In this document: piece by piece, positions 39,498 through 47,390 of the stretch
Layout of the letters: each line of letters opens with the position of its first letter
How positions within the stretch are numbered: position 1 is the stretch's first letter
Position numbers and translations under genes: made by a program
Notes under the pieces: generated by a model
The model's database searches: none
Seen by the model: the letters and a program-made list of their open reading frames with translations, nothing else
Told to the model about the DNA's origin: nothing
Origin: Stenotrophomonas indicatrix
Lineage (GTDB): Bacteria; Pseudomonadota; Gammaproteobacteria; Xanthomonadales; Xanthomonadaceae
Direction: 5' to 3'
NCBI RefSeq assembly: GCF_002750975.1
Contig: NZ_PEJS01000001.1
Location: forward strand, 868,001-932,000
Length of the DNA stretch: 64,000 nt

Positions 39498-40048
39498 TCG
39501 GCATCTCCATCATTGTGGAGAGGATCGGGGCCCAGCTCCTTGCGCAGGCCCTGCAATGCACGGGCAATGTGTTTTTCCACGGTCTTGGCGGTGATGCCGC
39601 AATGCCGGGCGATCTGTGTATAGCTCATCCCGGTGATGCGGTTGAGCAGATACACCTCGCGGGCACGTTCGGGCAGCTTGAACAGTGCCTGGCGCAGCAG
39701 GGCGAGCATCTGCCCGGATTCTGCCTGACGCAGCGGATCAGGAGAAGCACTGGCGGCTTCTTCGTTGCCGTCGCGTTCGGTCAGCGACAGGTGGTTGCGC
39801 GATTGTGGCGAGCGCCCGCGGTCTGCCAAGCGGTTGCGGGCGATGCGGTACAGCAGCAGCCGCAGCTCCTCGGTGCCGTGCGCGCGGTAGCGGATCAGGC
39901 GCTCCATGCAGTCCTGGGCGATGTCCTCGGCATCCTCGGGGCCGACACCGCGGGCGCGCAGGAAAGCGCACAGCGGCGCGCGTTCCTCGCGCACGAATGC
40001 GATGAAGGCATCCGGAACCCCGGGCAGATCCGGCGCAGGACGGAGCAA
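39494..40048 (-). CDS. FecI-type ECF sigma factor
   Basis: About 184 residues. Region 2 has VGPEDAEDIAQDCMERLIRY and the adjacent LLLYRIARNRLADRGR. Region 4 has LFKLPERAREVYLLNRITGM and SYTQIARHCGITAKTVEKHI, the FecI-type helix-turn-helix. No ATG exists in frame before region 2. Candidate starts are the TTG at 40048 (used here) or a GTG at the VREERAP segment; neither has a good ribosome site. The frame stays open far into the antisense of the autotransporter gene, which is a shadow. First gene of the sigma/anti-sigma/receptor cassette. Confidence 0.85.
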   Translation of the reverse strand: MLRPAPDLPGVPDAFIAFVREERAPLCAFLRARGVGPEDAEDIAQDCMERLIRYRAHGTEELRLLLYRIARNRLADRGRSPQSRNHLSLTERDGNEEAASASPDPLRQAESGQMLALLRQALFKLPERAREVYLLNRITGMSYTQIARHCGITAKTVEKHIARALQGLRKELGPDPLHNDGDAE

Positions 40049-40160
40049 AGGGGAGGGCGCGGACAGGGGAGGGCCTCGGACGACGATGACGGACGCGTCA
40101 CCGAGTTTTACGCGACGGTGACCGGATGGGGAAGCCCACGTTTCTTCCGCATTTCCATTG

Positions 40161-40172
40161 TGAATGCATTCA
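40161..40172. promoter_or_regulatory. Palindrome tgaatgcattca in divergent promoter region
   Basis: A perfect 12-bp palindrome lies in the 213-bp gap between the divergent sigma-factor and autotransporter genes, about 90 bp before the autotransporter ATG. It could be an operator; no known box is matched. Confidence 0.35.
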
Positions 40173-40261
40173 TGTTTTTTCTCGCCGTCGACTGGGGGCG
40201 TCGGGCCCGCTGCTGCGTTCTGCTTTCGACCCGCGTGGTGCGGGCGGAGAGAGAGAACGCA

Positions 40262-43150
40262 ATGAAGCATTCGAAGTTGAGCATCGCCCTGGCAGGCCTG
40301 GTGGGTATCGCGACCCTGGGCCAGATGGATGACGTCATGGCAATGAATTATCACGTGCAGGGCGATCGCGTCGTGCTGAGTGGCGGTGTCACCGTCGCCG
40401 ACGTCGTCGCGCTGCCGGCGCTGCTGGCCAAAGCGCAGGCCGAAGGCCGCCCGATCCGCGAAGTCGTGCTGCGCACCTCCAATGGTGGCGCGCTGATCGC
40501 GGGTGAGTGGCTGCAGGGCGTGATCCGCACCAACGGCCTGAACACCATCGTGTCCGGCCACTGCATCTCGTCCTGCTCGATCATGCAGTCCGGTGGCGTC
40601 GAACGTTACCTGGCCGGCGACCTGCCGCTGGTCGACTCGGTGCAGATCCACGCTGCCAGCAACAGTGGCAAGGTGATCTACACGCCGTCGCCGCGGATGA
40701 CCGAGATCTACACCGGCAACTACGGCGGCGGCATGGATGCCGGCCTGCTGCACAAGGCCATGTACGAGGTGGTGCAGCCCAACGGCCTGCTGGTGTTCCG
40801 CGACCCGGCCCGGACCACCGGTGCTTCGGTCAGCTTCGATCCCGATGGCAGCGGCCGCAGGCTGGAGACCTTCCCCGGCCAGGACATCTACAGCAACAAC
40901 ATCATCACCGCCGCCGGTTACCGCGATCCGGGCGATACCCTGACGGTCACCGGTAATGTCAGCGGCGACATCAATCCAGGCTACCTGCGCACTGCGCGCC
41001 AGCTGCAGGCGTTCGTCGATGACGACTTCGCGCGCTGGAACGATACCGACTTCGCCACCACTTACATCAACCAGGCCGTCTCCATCTACAACGCCGCTGC
41101 ACGCGGTCCCAACGGCATCGGCACCTTCTCGGTACAGGACTTCCTCAGTGATCCGGGCATCCAGGCCGACCTGCTGGCAAGCCTGCGCCTGTCGGAGCTG
41201 GACGCTTCCACGCTGGGCAATTCGGCTGGCGTGATCCGCGTCGCCAAGGGCGGCACCTGGCGCACCGCCGAAACCACCGGCGCCGATTTCATGCTGGTGG
41301 AGAACGGCACCATCGCCCTGGAAGGCGGCGCATTGCGCACCCCGGAGCTGCGCGTGCTGGCGGCCGGCATGGTGGTCGGCCACGGCGACATCGCCTCGGT
41401 TGCCACCGACTCGAACGCACTGCTCGATGCCACCGGCCCGTCGTACCGCGAGGACGGCTTCAACCGCCTGCGCGTGTACGGCACCCTGATGCCGCGTGGT
41501 GGTGATCTGGTCACCCACGGCTACGTCAACATCATGCCGGGCGGCAAGGTGCTGTTCGACGTGACTGAAGCCGGCGGCTCCCAGGCCGGGCGCCTGCGTG
41601 TGGGCGACTTCTACGACAGCGGCGCCAACGAGGGTGCGCTGGTCATCTCGCCGGGCGCCCACCTTGAACTGAACGTGGCGCAGGGCTTCTACGCCGGCAA
41701 CTACCAGCGTGAGCTGGTGAGCGGCCCGATCTACCAGGGCGGTTTCACCGATGCGGTGCGCCTGGGTGACACCGGCTATACGGCCAGCATCACCGACGGC
41801 GAGGTGTTCCGGCCACGCCACAATTCGCTGCTGAGCTTCAACATCAACCAGACCGCCGAGGGCCTGTCGCTGACCGCCAACCCCGGCTTCGACCAGCTCG
41901 CGCAGCTTACCGGCAACAATGGCAACGATGGACTCGGTCGCGCGCTGGCCACTGCCGGCCAGCGCCAGGATGCCGGGCTGAAGCCGCTGCTGGGGGCGCT
42001 GCAGTTCGCTGACCGCGATGTGATCGCCCAGCAGGCCGGTGCGCTGCGCGGTGATGGCCATGCCAGCCTGCGCCTGGCCGACAACGCGCTGGTTGGCAGT
42101 ATCGGCAGCGTGGTGCAGCAGCACCAGGCCGCACGACGCAGCGGCAGCGGTGATGCCGGTGGTTTGGCCGCACAGGCCGCGCAGGCGGCGTCGGCACAGC
42201 CGGGCATGGCCAATGGCAGTCTGTTCAATCAGTTGGCGATGCATCTGGTGGAGCCGGCGGGGACGGGCGGTGGCAGCACCAACTTCGGCGACGAAGCGCC
42301 GCGCAGCCATGGCCTCTGGGGACGGGGCTTCGGCAGCCATGGCCGCATCGATGGCGAGGGCGGCGTGGCCGGCCTGAGCCATACCGTCGGCGGCATCGTG
42401 CTCGGTGCCGATACGCAGCTGGCCGATGACCGGGTGACGCTGGGCGTCAGCGTTGCCGCGGCGGACATGTCGACCAAGGGCCGCGATGGTTCCGGGTTCA
42501 CCGGTGATGTGCGCGCGCTGGATGTAGGCGGCTACCTGGATGCCACCTACTCGCGGGGTTACCTGTCGGCCTCGGTGCGCTACACCGACCTGCGCCACGA
42601 CACCCGCCGCAGCATCGACGGCATCGATGGCCTGCAGGGTCCGTTGCGTGCGAAGTACAACAACGATGCGATCTCGGCCCGGCTGGAGCACGGCTTCTCG
42701 TTCACCACCGCCAAGGGCGTGGTGATCCAGCCGCTGCTGCCGGTGGTCGATTACGCGCGCACCTCGGCCACCCGTTTCAATGAAGGGCAGGGGGCCGGCG
42801 CACTGGTGGGGCGTGGTGACAGCCTGGAAAGCATCCGCGTCGGCGCGGGCCTGCAGGTGTTCAAGACCTTCGAAGGCAACAACGGCGAGCGCATCACCCC
42901 GCGCGCGCGCGTGGTCTGGCAGAAGGAACTGGGCGACACCCAGGCCCGTTACAGCACCGGCTTCGCCGCTGCGCCGGACCTGGTGTTCGGTGCCAGCAGC
43001 CAGGCCGTGGGCGAGCAGGTGCTGGCCTGGAACCTGGGTGTGACCAGCCGCGCCACCGATCGCCTGTCGGTGATGGTCGACTACGTGGGCGAGCGTCGCG
43101 ACGGCCAGCTGCAGAACGGCGTGATGCTGGGCCTGGGCTATACGTTCTAA
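40262..43150 (+). CDS. Autotransporter (type Va) with ClpP-like N-terminal passenger segment
   Basis: A 962-residue surface protein. A signal peptide (LSIALAGLVGIATLGQMDDV, then MA) is followed at ~35-135 by a segment resembling the periplasmic ClpP/crotonase-like COG3904 group: DRVVLSGGVTVADV, EVVLRTSNGGALIAGEWLQG and IVSGHCISSCSIMQSGG. A long beta-helical or fibrous passenger follows. The C-terminal ~280 residues are an autotransporter barrel (from SHGLWGRGFGSHGRIDGEGG to LQNGVMLGLGYTF, ending in aromatic F). Cys101 and Cys105 are the only cysteine pair there. The substrate or target is unknown. Divergent from the sigma-factor cassette. Confidence 0.88.
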   Translation: MKHSKLSIALAGLVGIATLGQMDDVMAMNYHVQGDRVVLSGGVTVADVVALPALLAKAQAEGRPIREVVLRTSNGGALIAGEWLQGVIRTNGLNTIVSGHCISSCSIMQSGGVERYLAGDLPLVDSVQIHAASNSGKVIYTPSPRMTEIYTGNYGGGMDAGLLHKAMYEVVQPNGLLVFRDPARTTGASVSFDPDGSGRRLETFPGQDIYSNNIITAAGYRDPGDTLTVTGNVSGDINPGYLRTARQLQAFVDDDFARWNDTDFATTYINQAVSIYNAAARGPNGIGTFSVQDFLSDPGIQADLLASLRLSELDASTLGNSAGVIRVAKGGTWRTAETTGADFMLVENGTIALEGGALRTPELRVLAAGMVVGHGDIASVATDSNALLDATGPSYREDGFNRLRVYGTLMPRGGDLVTHGYVNIMPGGKVLFDVTEAGGSQAGRLRVGDFYDSGANEGALVISPGAHLELNVAQGFYAGNYQRELVSGPIYQGGFTDAVRLGDTGYTASITDGEVFRPRHNSLLSFNINQTAEGLSLTANPGFDQLAQLTGNNGNDGLGRALATAGQRQDAGLKPLLGALQFADRDVIAQQAGALRGDGHASLRLADNALVGSIGSVVQQHQAARRSGSGDAGGLAAQAAQAASAQPGMANGSLFNQLAMHLVEPAGTGGGSTNFGDEAPRSHGLWGRGFGSHGRIDGEGGVAGLSHTVGGIVLGADTQLADDRVTLGVSVAAADMSTKGRDGSGFTGDVRALDVGGYLDATYSRGYLSASVRYTDLRHDTRRSIDGIDGLQGPLRAKYNNDAISARLEHGFSFTTAKGVVIQPLLPVVDYARTSATRFNEGQGAGALVGRGDSLESIRVGAGLQVFKTFEGNNGERITPRARVVWQKELGDTQARYSTGFAAAPDLVFGASSQAVGEQVLAWNLGVTSRATDRLSVMVDYVGERRDGQLQNGVMLGLGYTF

Positions 43151-43247
43151 GGCAGTACCGGCACCGGCGGCCGTCGCGCCGCCGGTGCCATCCCCATCGG
43201 GGTGCGGGTGCGCTATGGTCGTGGCGGATTTCCGCGCAGGCCTTGCC

Positions 43248-44252
43248 ATGCAGATCGCCGTTTTCAGTGCCCGTCCCTACGACCGCCGCTTTCTCGAGGA
43301 AGCCAACCAGCGCGAGGGGGCAGGGCAGGATTTCCAGTTCGTGTACTTCGACGCGGCGCTGGACGTGCACACCGCCGCGCTGGCACAGGACTGCGCCGCC
43401 GTCTGCGTGTTCGTCAACGACAGGCTCGATGCACCGGTGCTGCAGGCCCTCCATGCGCTGGGCGTACGCGCGGTGCTGCTGCGCTGTGCCGGCTTCAACA
43501 ATGTGGACCTGGCCAGCGCGAATGCGCTCGGCCTGTTCGTCGCCCGCGTGCCGGCCTACTCGCCGGAAGCGGTGGCCGAGCACGCTCTGGCGCTGGTGAT
43601 GACCCTCAACCGGCACACCCATCGCGCCTACAACCGCGTGCGTGAGGGCAACTTCATGCTGGATGGCCTGCTCGGCCGCACCCTGCATGGCAAGACCGTG
43701 GGCATCGTCGGTACTGGCAAGATCGGGTTGGCCACCGCGCGCATCTTCCGCGGCATGGGCTGCACCGTGCTGGGACACGATCCGTATCCCTCGCCGGCGT
43801 TCGCCGGGATCGGCGCGATGGTTGAACTGGACGAGCTGCTCTCGCGCTCGGACATCGTCTCGCTGCATTGCCCGTTGACCCCGGATACCCAGCACCTGAT
43901 CGACGACGCCTCGCTGGCGCGGATGAAGCCCGGCGCGATGCTGGTCAACACCTCGCGTGGCGGCCTGGTCGATACCCATGCGGTGATCCGCGCGCTGAAG
44001 TCGCGCCGGCTGGGCCACCTGGCCATCGACGTCTACGAGCAGGAAAGCGCGCTGTTCTTCCAGGACCTGTCGGGCGAGATCATCGACGATGAGGCGTTCC
44101 AGCGCCTGATGACCTTCCCCAACGTGCTGGTGACCGGCCACCAAGGCTTCTTCACCGTGGAGGCGTTGCAGGAGATCTCGGCGATCACGCTGGGCAACCT
44201 GGCCGATTTCGCGGCGGGGCGGGAGTGCGGCAACCGGGTGGCGGCGGGTTGA
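43248..44252 (+). CDS. ldhA: 2-hydroxyacid dehydrogenase, LdhA (D-lactate dehydrogenase) type
   Basis: A 334-residue NAD-dependent dehydrogenase that reduces pyruvate to D-lactate in known LdhA enzymes. The NAD-binding motif is TVGIVGTGKIGLATARIFRG. Catalytic residues are R in LVNTSRGGLVDT, E in YEQESALFFQ and H in TGHQGFFTVEAL. The N terminus MQIAVFSARPYDRRFLEEAN is typical of the E. coli LdhA group. Upstream ATGs give a non-homologous extension. It lies between the autotransporter and tRNA-Thr genes. Substrate specificity is from similarity only. Confidence 0.88.
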   Translation: MQIAVFSARPYDRRFLEEANQREGAGQDFQFVYFDAALDVHTAALAQDCAAVCVFVNDRLDAPVLQALHALGVRAVLLRCAGFNNVDLASANALGLFVARVPAYSPEAVAEHALALVMTLNRHTHRAYNRVREGNFMLDGLLGRTLHGKTVGIVGTGKIGLATARIFRGMGCTVLGHDPYPSPAFAGIGAMVELDELLSRSDIVSLHCPLTPDTQHLIDDASLARMKPGAMLVNTSRGGLVDTHAVIRALKSRRLGHLAIDVYEQESALFFQDLSGEIIDDEAFQRLMTFPNVLVTGHQGFFTVEALQEISAITLGNLADFAAGRECGNRVAAG

Positions 44253-44297
44253 GAAGCCCGGGCGGGTGGGCGTTTGACGGCAATCGTCACGACCGGA

Positions 44298-44327
44298 TTG
44301 ACCGCAGGGGCAGGGCGACCGTAAAAT
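44298..44327 (+). promoter_or_regulatory. Promoter of tRNA-Thr
   Basis: A -35 box ttgacc (44298-44303) and a -10 box taaaat (44322-44327) are separated by 18 bp. The predicted transcript would start about four bases before the mature tRNA. Confidence 0.7.
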
Positions 44328-44337
44328 TGCCTGCTTC

Positions 44338-44413
44338 GCCGGAATAGCTCAGTTGGTAGAGCGGCGCATTCGTAATGCGTAGGTCGTAGGTTCGATTCCT
44401 ATTTCCGGCACCA
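44338..44413 (+). tRNA. tRNA-Thr (anticodon CGT)
   Basis: A 76-base tRNA with encoded CCA. The acceptor stem gccggaa pairs with ttccggc. The D arm contains agctcagttggtagagc, the anticodon stem-loop gcgcattcgtaatgcg reads CGT for the Thr codon ACG, and the T arm contains ggttcgattcc. A terminator follows. Confidence 0.97.
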
Positions 44414-44423
44414 GTTTCAGCAA

Positions 44424-44454
44424 AAGCCCCGGCCTTGGTCGGGGCTTTTTGTTT
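44424..44454 (+). terminator. Terminator after tRNA-Thr
   Basis: The hairpin aagccccggccttggtcggg(gctt) is followed by tttgttt, 10 bases after the tRNA CCA end. Confidence 0.88.
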
Positions 44455-44561
44455 GGGCGGCACGGTTCTCCGTCGGCCCTCGCCCCCTGGCCCTTCAGCT
44501 CTGCCTATAATCGGCCGCGCAGATCACCTGCACTGGTTCACCCGCACGGAGGCTTCCCATC

Positions 44562-45242
44562 ATGTCCATTGCTGCAATCCCCGATGTTTCGCTGGTCGAC
44601 AACAGTGAGCAGCGCACGCCGCTGATCCTGGTGCTGGACTGTTCCGGCAGCATGAGCGGTGGCCCCATCGAGCAGTTGAACGCGGGCCTGAAACTGCTGG
44701 AGCAGGAGCTGAAAGCCGATGTGATCGCGGCCAAGCGTGTGCGCGTGCTGCTGGTCGAGTACGGCGGCATGGACAACGCGGCCATCAGCGGTGACTGGTG
44801 CGATGCGATGGATTTCACCGCGCCCACGTTGTCGGCCAACGGCACCACACCAATCGGTGCGGCCGTGGAAGTGGCACTGCAGGAGATTGAAGACGAGAAG
44901 GCGCGCTTCCGCCAGGCCGGCGTCGCCTACACCCGGCCGTGGCTGTTCCTGATGTCCGATGGCCAGCCCACCGACGCCTGGGAAGCGGTGGCCGAGCAGT
45001 GCCGCGAGGCCGAGCAGCAGAACAAGGTCGCGGTGTTCCCGATCGCTGTCGGTAATGCTGACATGAGCGTGCTGGGTCAGTTCAGCCGCAATGGCGAGCG
45101 CGGCGTGAAGCGCCTGCAGGGCCTGCAGTTCAAGGAACTGTTCCTGTGGCTGAGCGCGAGCATGCGGGTGGTTTCCAACTCGACGCCCGGTGGCCAGGTG
45201 CAATTGCCGGCCACCGACAGCTGGTCACAAGTGCCGGTCTGA
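44562..45242 (+). CDS. VWA-domain protein, TerY/YegL-like
   Basis: A 226-residue cytoplasmic von Willebrand A domain protein. The MIDAS motif D-x-S-x-S is in LVLDCSGSMSG (D26, S28, S30). The second MIDAS threonine lies in NGTTPIGAAVEVAL and the acidic ligand in LFLMSDGQPTDAWE. In E. coli yegL and in the TerY-P triads a VWA protein is encoded with a PP2C phosphatase and a kinase, exactly as here. It is the first gene of the operon. It probably acts as a metal-dependent protein-binding adaptor; the target is unknown. Confidence 0.88.
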   Translation: MSIAAIPDVSLVDNSEQRTPLILVLDCSGSMSGGPIEQLNAGLKLLEQELKADVIAAKRVRVLLVEYGGMDNAAISGDWCDAMDFTAPTLSANGTTPIGAAVEVALQEIEDEKARFRQAGVAYTRPWLFLMSDGQPTDAWEAVAEQCREAEQQNKVAVFPIAVGNADMSVLGQFSRNGERGVKRLQGLQFKELFLWLSASMRVVSNSTPGGQVQLPATDSWSQVPV

Positions 45243-45244
45243 CC

Positions 45245-46000
45245 ATGGCCTGGCGCGTGATGGCCGCATCGGCCACGGGACGGTCCCATCTGGACCGCGG
45301 GCAGCCCTGCCAGGACGCCTATGCGTCGGTGCAGGTGGGGCAGACATTGGTCGCGGTGGTCTGCGATGGTGCAGGCTCCGCATCGCACAGCGATGTGGGC
45401 GCCCGGCACGTATCCAGCAGCGTGGCGGCGTCGGTTACCGGGTCCGCGCAGCTCGGCGCCGATCCACTGGCACTGCCGGTGGACGCGCTGCGCAGCATCA
45501 TCGAAACCGCTGTCGACGATGCGCGCGGGCAGCTAGCGATGCTTGCGCTGAGCCAGGGCCTGAAGCTCTCCGACCATGCCTGCACGCTGGTAGGGGCGGT
45601 CGCTACGCGCGATGGCGGCTGGTTCTTCCATGTGGGCGATGGCGTGGCCGCCTGTGCGTTCAGCAATGAATCGCCCGATGCGGTATCGCTGCCTGCCAAC
45701 GGCGAGTACGCCAACGAAACCTGGTTCGTTACCGGTGGCAACTGGCGCGAGCAGCTGCGGTTGACCCGCTTCGAAGGGGCCATCGATGCGCTGGTGCTGA
45801 TGTCCGACGGCGTGCAGCCGTTTGCGATGTCGCGCGCGGGCGACAGCCTGTTCCAACCGTTCATCGCACCGGTGATCCGTTATCTGGCCGGCGTGGACGA
45901 GACCCACGGCAGCCAGGCGTTGCACGCGACGCTGGCCGACCCGCGCACCGATCAGATCACCGGCGACGACAAGACGTTGCTGGTCGCCCTGCCGGCCTGA
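45245..46000 (+). CDS. PP2C-type protein phosphatase, YegK/PphC-like
   Basis: A 251-residue metal-dependent Ser/Thr phosphatase. Metal-binding motifs are visible: RGQPCQDAYASVQV (first aspartate), VVCDGAGSASHSDVGARHVS (D-G), VLMSDGVQPFAMS (D-G) and TGDDKTLLVAL (D-D near the C terminus). GGWFFHVGDGVAACAF provides the central strand. The order of motifs matches E. coli YegK (PphC). It starts two bases after the VWA stop. It is expected to reverse the action of the kinase encoded next; the pairing is inference from gene order. Confidence 0.88.
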   Translation: MAWRVMAASATGRSHLDRGQPCQDAYASVQVGQTLVAVVCDGAGSASHSDVGARHVSSSVAASVTGSAQLGADPLALPVDALRSIIETAVDDARGQLAMLALSQGLKLSDHACTLVGAVATRDGGWFFHVGDGVAACAFSNESPDAVSLPANGEYANETWFVTGGNWREQLRLTRFEGAIDALVLMSDGVQPFAMSRAGDSLFQPFIAPVIRYLAGVDETHGSQALHATLADPRTDQITGDDKTLLVALPA

Positions 46001-46004
46001 GCAC

Positions 46005-47390
46005 ATGCCCGGGCGCAGCGGCGAAAAGGTCTACGACGCGCAGCGCAGGCCGCTCACCCTGGAGCGGCTGCTCAAGAGTGGCGGTGCGGGCAGCGTGTTC
46101 ACCCTCAAGGAGCGGCCGCGCGAAGTGGCCAAGCTCTACCATTCGGACAAGGATGCGCGCGTCTACGAGCGCAAGCTGCAGGCGATGCTGGAGCTGCAGC
46201 CGGACCTGCCGCCGATGGAAGGGCAGGGGGCCGACCAGGTACAGATTGCCTGGCCGATGACCCTGCTGCGGGATCGCAGTGGGCGTTTCATCGGCTTCAC
46301 CATGCCGATCCTGGATCTGTCGGCCACCAGCGATCTGGAACATGTGCTGCAGGAGCGCCAGGCACGCTCCGAGGGCCTGCCCACCGGATTGGGCGCGAAG
46401 ATGACCCTGGCCGCCAACCTGGCGGTGATGCTGGCCGCGCTGCACCGGCGGCAGCACTATGTGGTCGACCTCAAGCCGCTGAACGTGCGGTTCTATCGCA
46501 GCACCTTGTTCATCGCGATGCTCGATTGCGATGGTTTCAGCATCCAGGGCAAGGGCGAGCGCTTTCCGGCCGGGCAGGTCACCACCGACTACCTGGCGTC
46601 CGAGTTCCAGCAGCCGGGGGTGAAGCCGGGCCAGGAGGAGGCGCAGGATCGATTCGCGCTGGCGGTGATGGTGTTCCAGCTGCTCAATTCCGGCCTGCAT
46701 CCGTATGCGGGCCGGCCGCAGGGGGCGACGGTGCCCAGTGACCTGCCGGCACGCATCGCCGCCAACCTGTACCCCTACGCGCGTGGCAAGCCGCACCCGC
46801 GGATGCTGCCCTCGCCGGTCAGCGGCCATGATATGTTTCCGCCGGCGCTGCGCGACATGTTTGATCGTGCGTTCTCGGCGCAGGCACGCCGACGGCCTTC
46901 GGCGCAGGAATGGGCCACGCTGCTGCTGGACTACGCACGGCGCAACGCCGGTCAGCTGGTGGCGTGCGGCAAGGATGCGGCCCACCAGCATTTTGTCGGC
47001 ATGCCCTGTGCCGCCTGCGCCCGCGCGGAACTGCTGGCCGGCAGCGCACGCGCGGCGCAGACCCGCACGCGGCAGAAACCGAACAAGGCCCGCAAGCAGC
47101 GTGCACGCACCGCCGCGCGCGTCGCCCAGGCGCAGCCGGTCACCGCGCAGGCGTCGGCGGCCAGCGGCGTTCCCGGCGTGATGTCGCGGGTGACGATGGC
47201 GGTGATCGGCACGCTGCTGCTGGGCTGGGTGATGGGCTGGGGCATGCCGGCCTACCGCCGCTACAGCGCGCTGGTAGACCCGGGCATCTGGGATGGCGTG
47301 GGGCTGGCCGTGCAGATGGCCATGCTGGCGATCGCGATCCTGCTGTTCATCCTGTTCGTGCCGATGCTGATCATGAGCAAGCGCCCATGA
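46005..47390 (+). CDS. YegI-like membrane-anchored protein kinase
   Basis: A 461-residue Ser/Thr kinase-like protein. A glycine-rich loop (SGGAGSVFTL, residues 25-34), an ATP-site lysine (VAKLY, K43), a catalytic loop VVDLKPLNVRF (D155, N160) and a D-F-G equivalent CDGF (D176) are seen. The HRD histidine-arginine pair is replaced by V-V. A Cys/His cluster (C321, H327, C335, C338) is a putative zinc ribbon. Two transmembrane helices near the C terminus (VTMAVIGTLLLGWVMGWGM; MAMLAIAILLFILFVPML) anchor it. Its stop overlaps the next gene (ATGA). Related to E. coli YegI and to TerY-P triad kinases. Confidence 0.85.
   Translation: MPGRSGEKVYDAQRRPLTLERLLKSGGAGSVFTLKERPREVAKLYHSDKDARVYERKLQAMLELQPDLPPMEGQGADQVQIAWPMTLLRDRSGRFIGFTMPILDLSATSDLEHVLQERQARSEGLPTGLGAKMTLAANLAVMLAALHRRQHYVVDLKPLNVRFYRSTLFIAMLDCDGFSIQGKGERFPAGQVTTDYLASEFQQPGVKPGQEEAQDRFALAVMVFQLLNSGLHPYAGRPQGATVPSDLPARIAANLYPYARGKPHPRMLPSPVSGHDMFPPALRDMFDRAFSAQARRRPSAQEWATLLLDYARRNAGQLVACGKDAAHQHFVGMPCAACARAELLAGSARAAQTRTRQKPNKARKQRARTAARVAQAQPVTAQASAASGVPGVMSRVTMAVIGTLLLGWVMGWGMPAYRRYSALVDPGIWDGVGLAVQMAMLAIAILLFILFVPMLIMSKRP

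Noticed and set aside
39494..43249. A 1251-codon open frame on the minus strand, opposite the autotransporter
   Set aside because: Only the 3' part (39494-40048) is a sigma factor; the rest is the antisense shadow of a high-GC gene with low-complexity sequence and no family features.
44338..44413. tRNA-Thr as an integration site (attB) for a genomic island
   Set aside because: tRNA genes are common integration sites, but no integrase and no repeat of the tRNA 3' end is seen in the window; flanking genes look like core genome.
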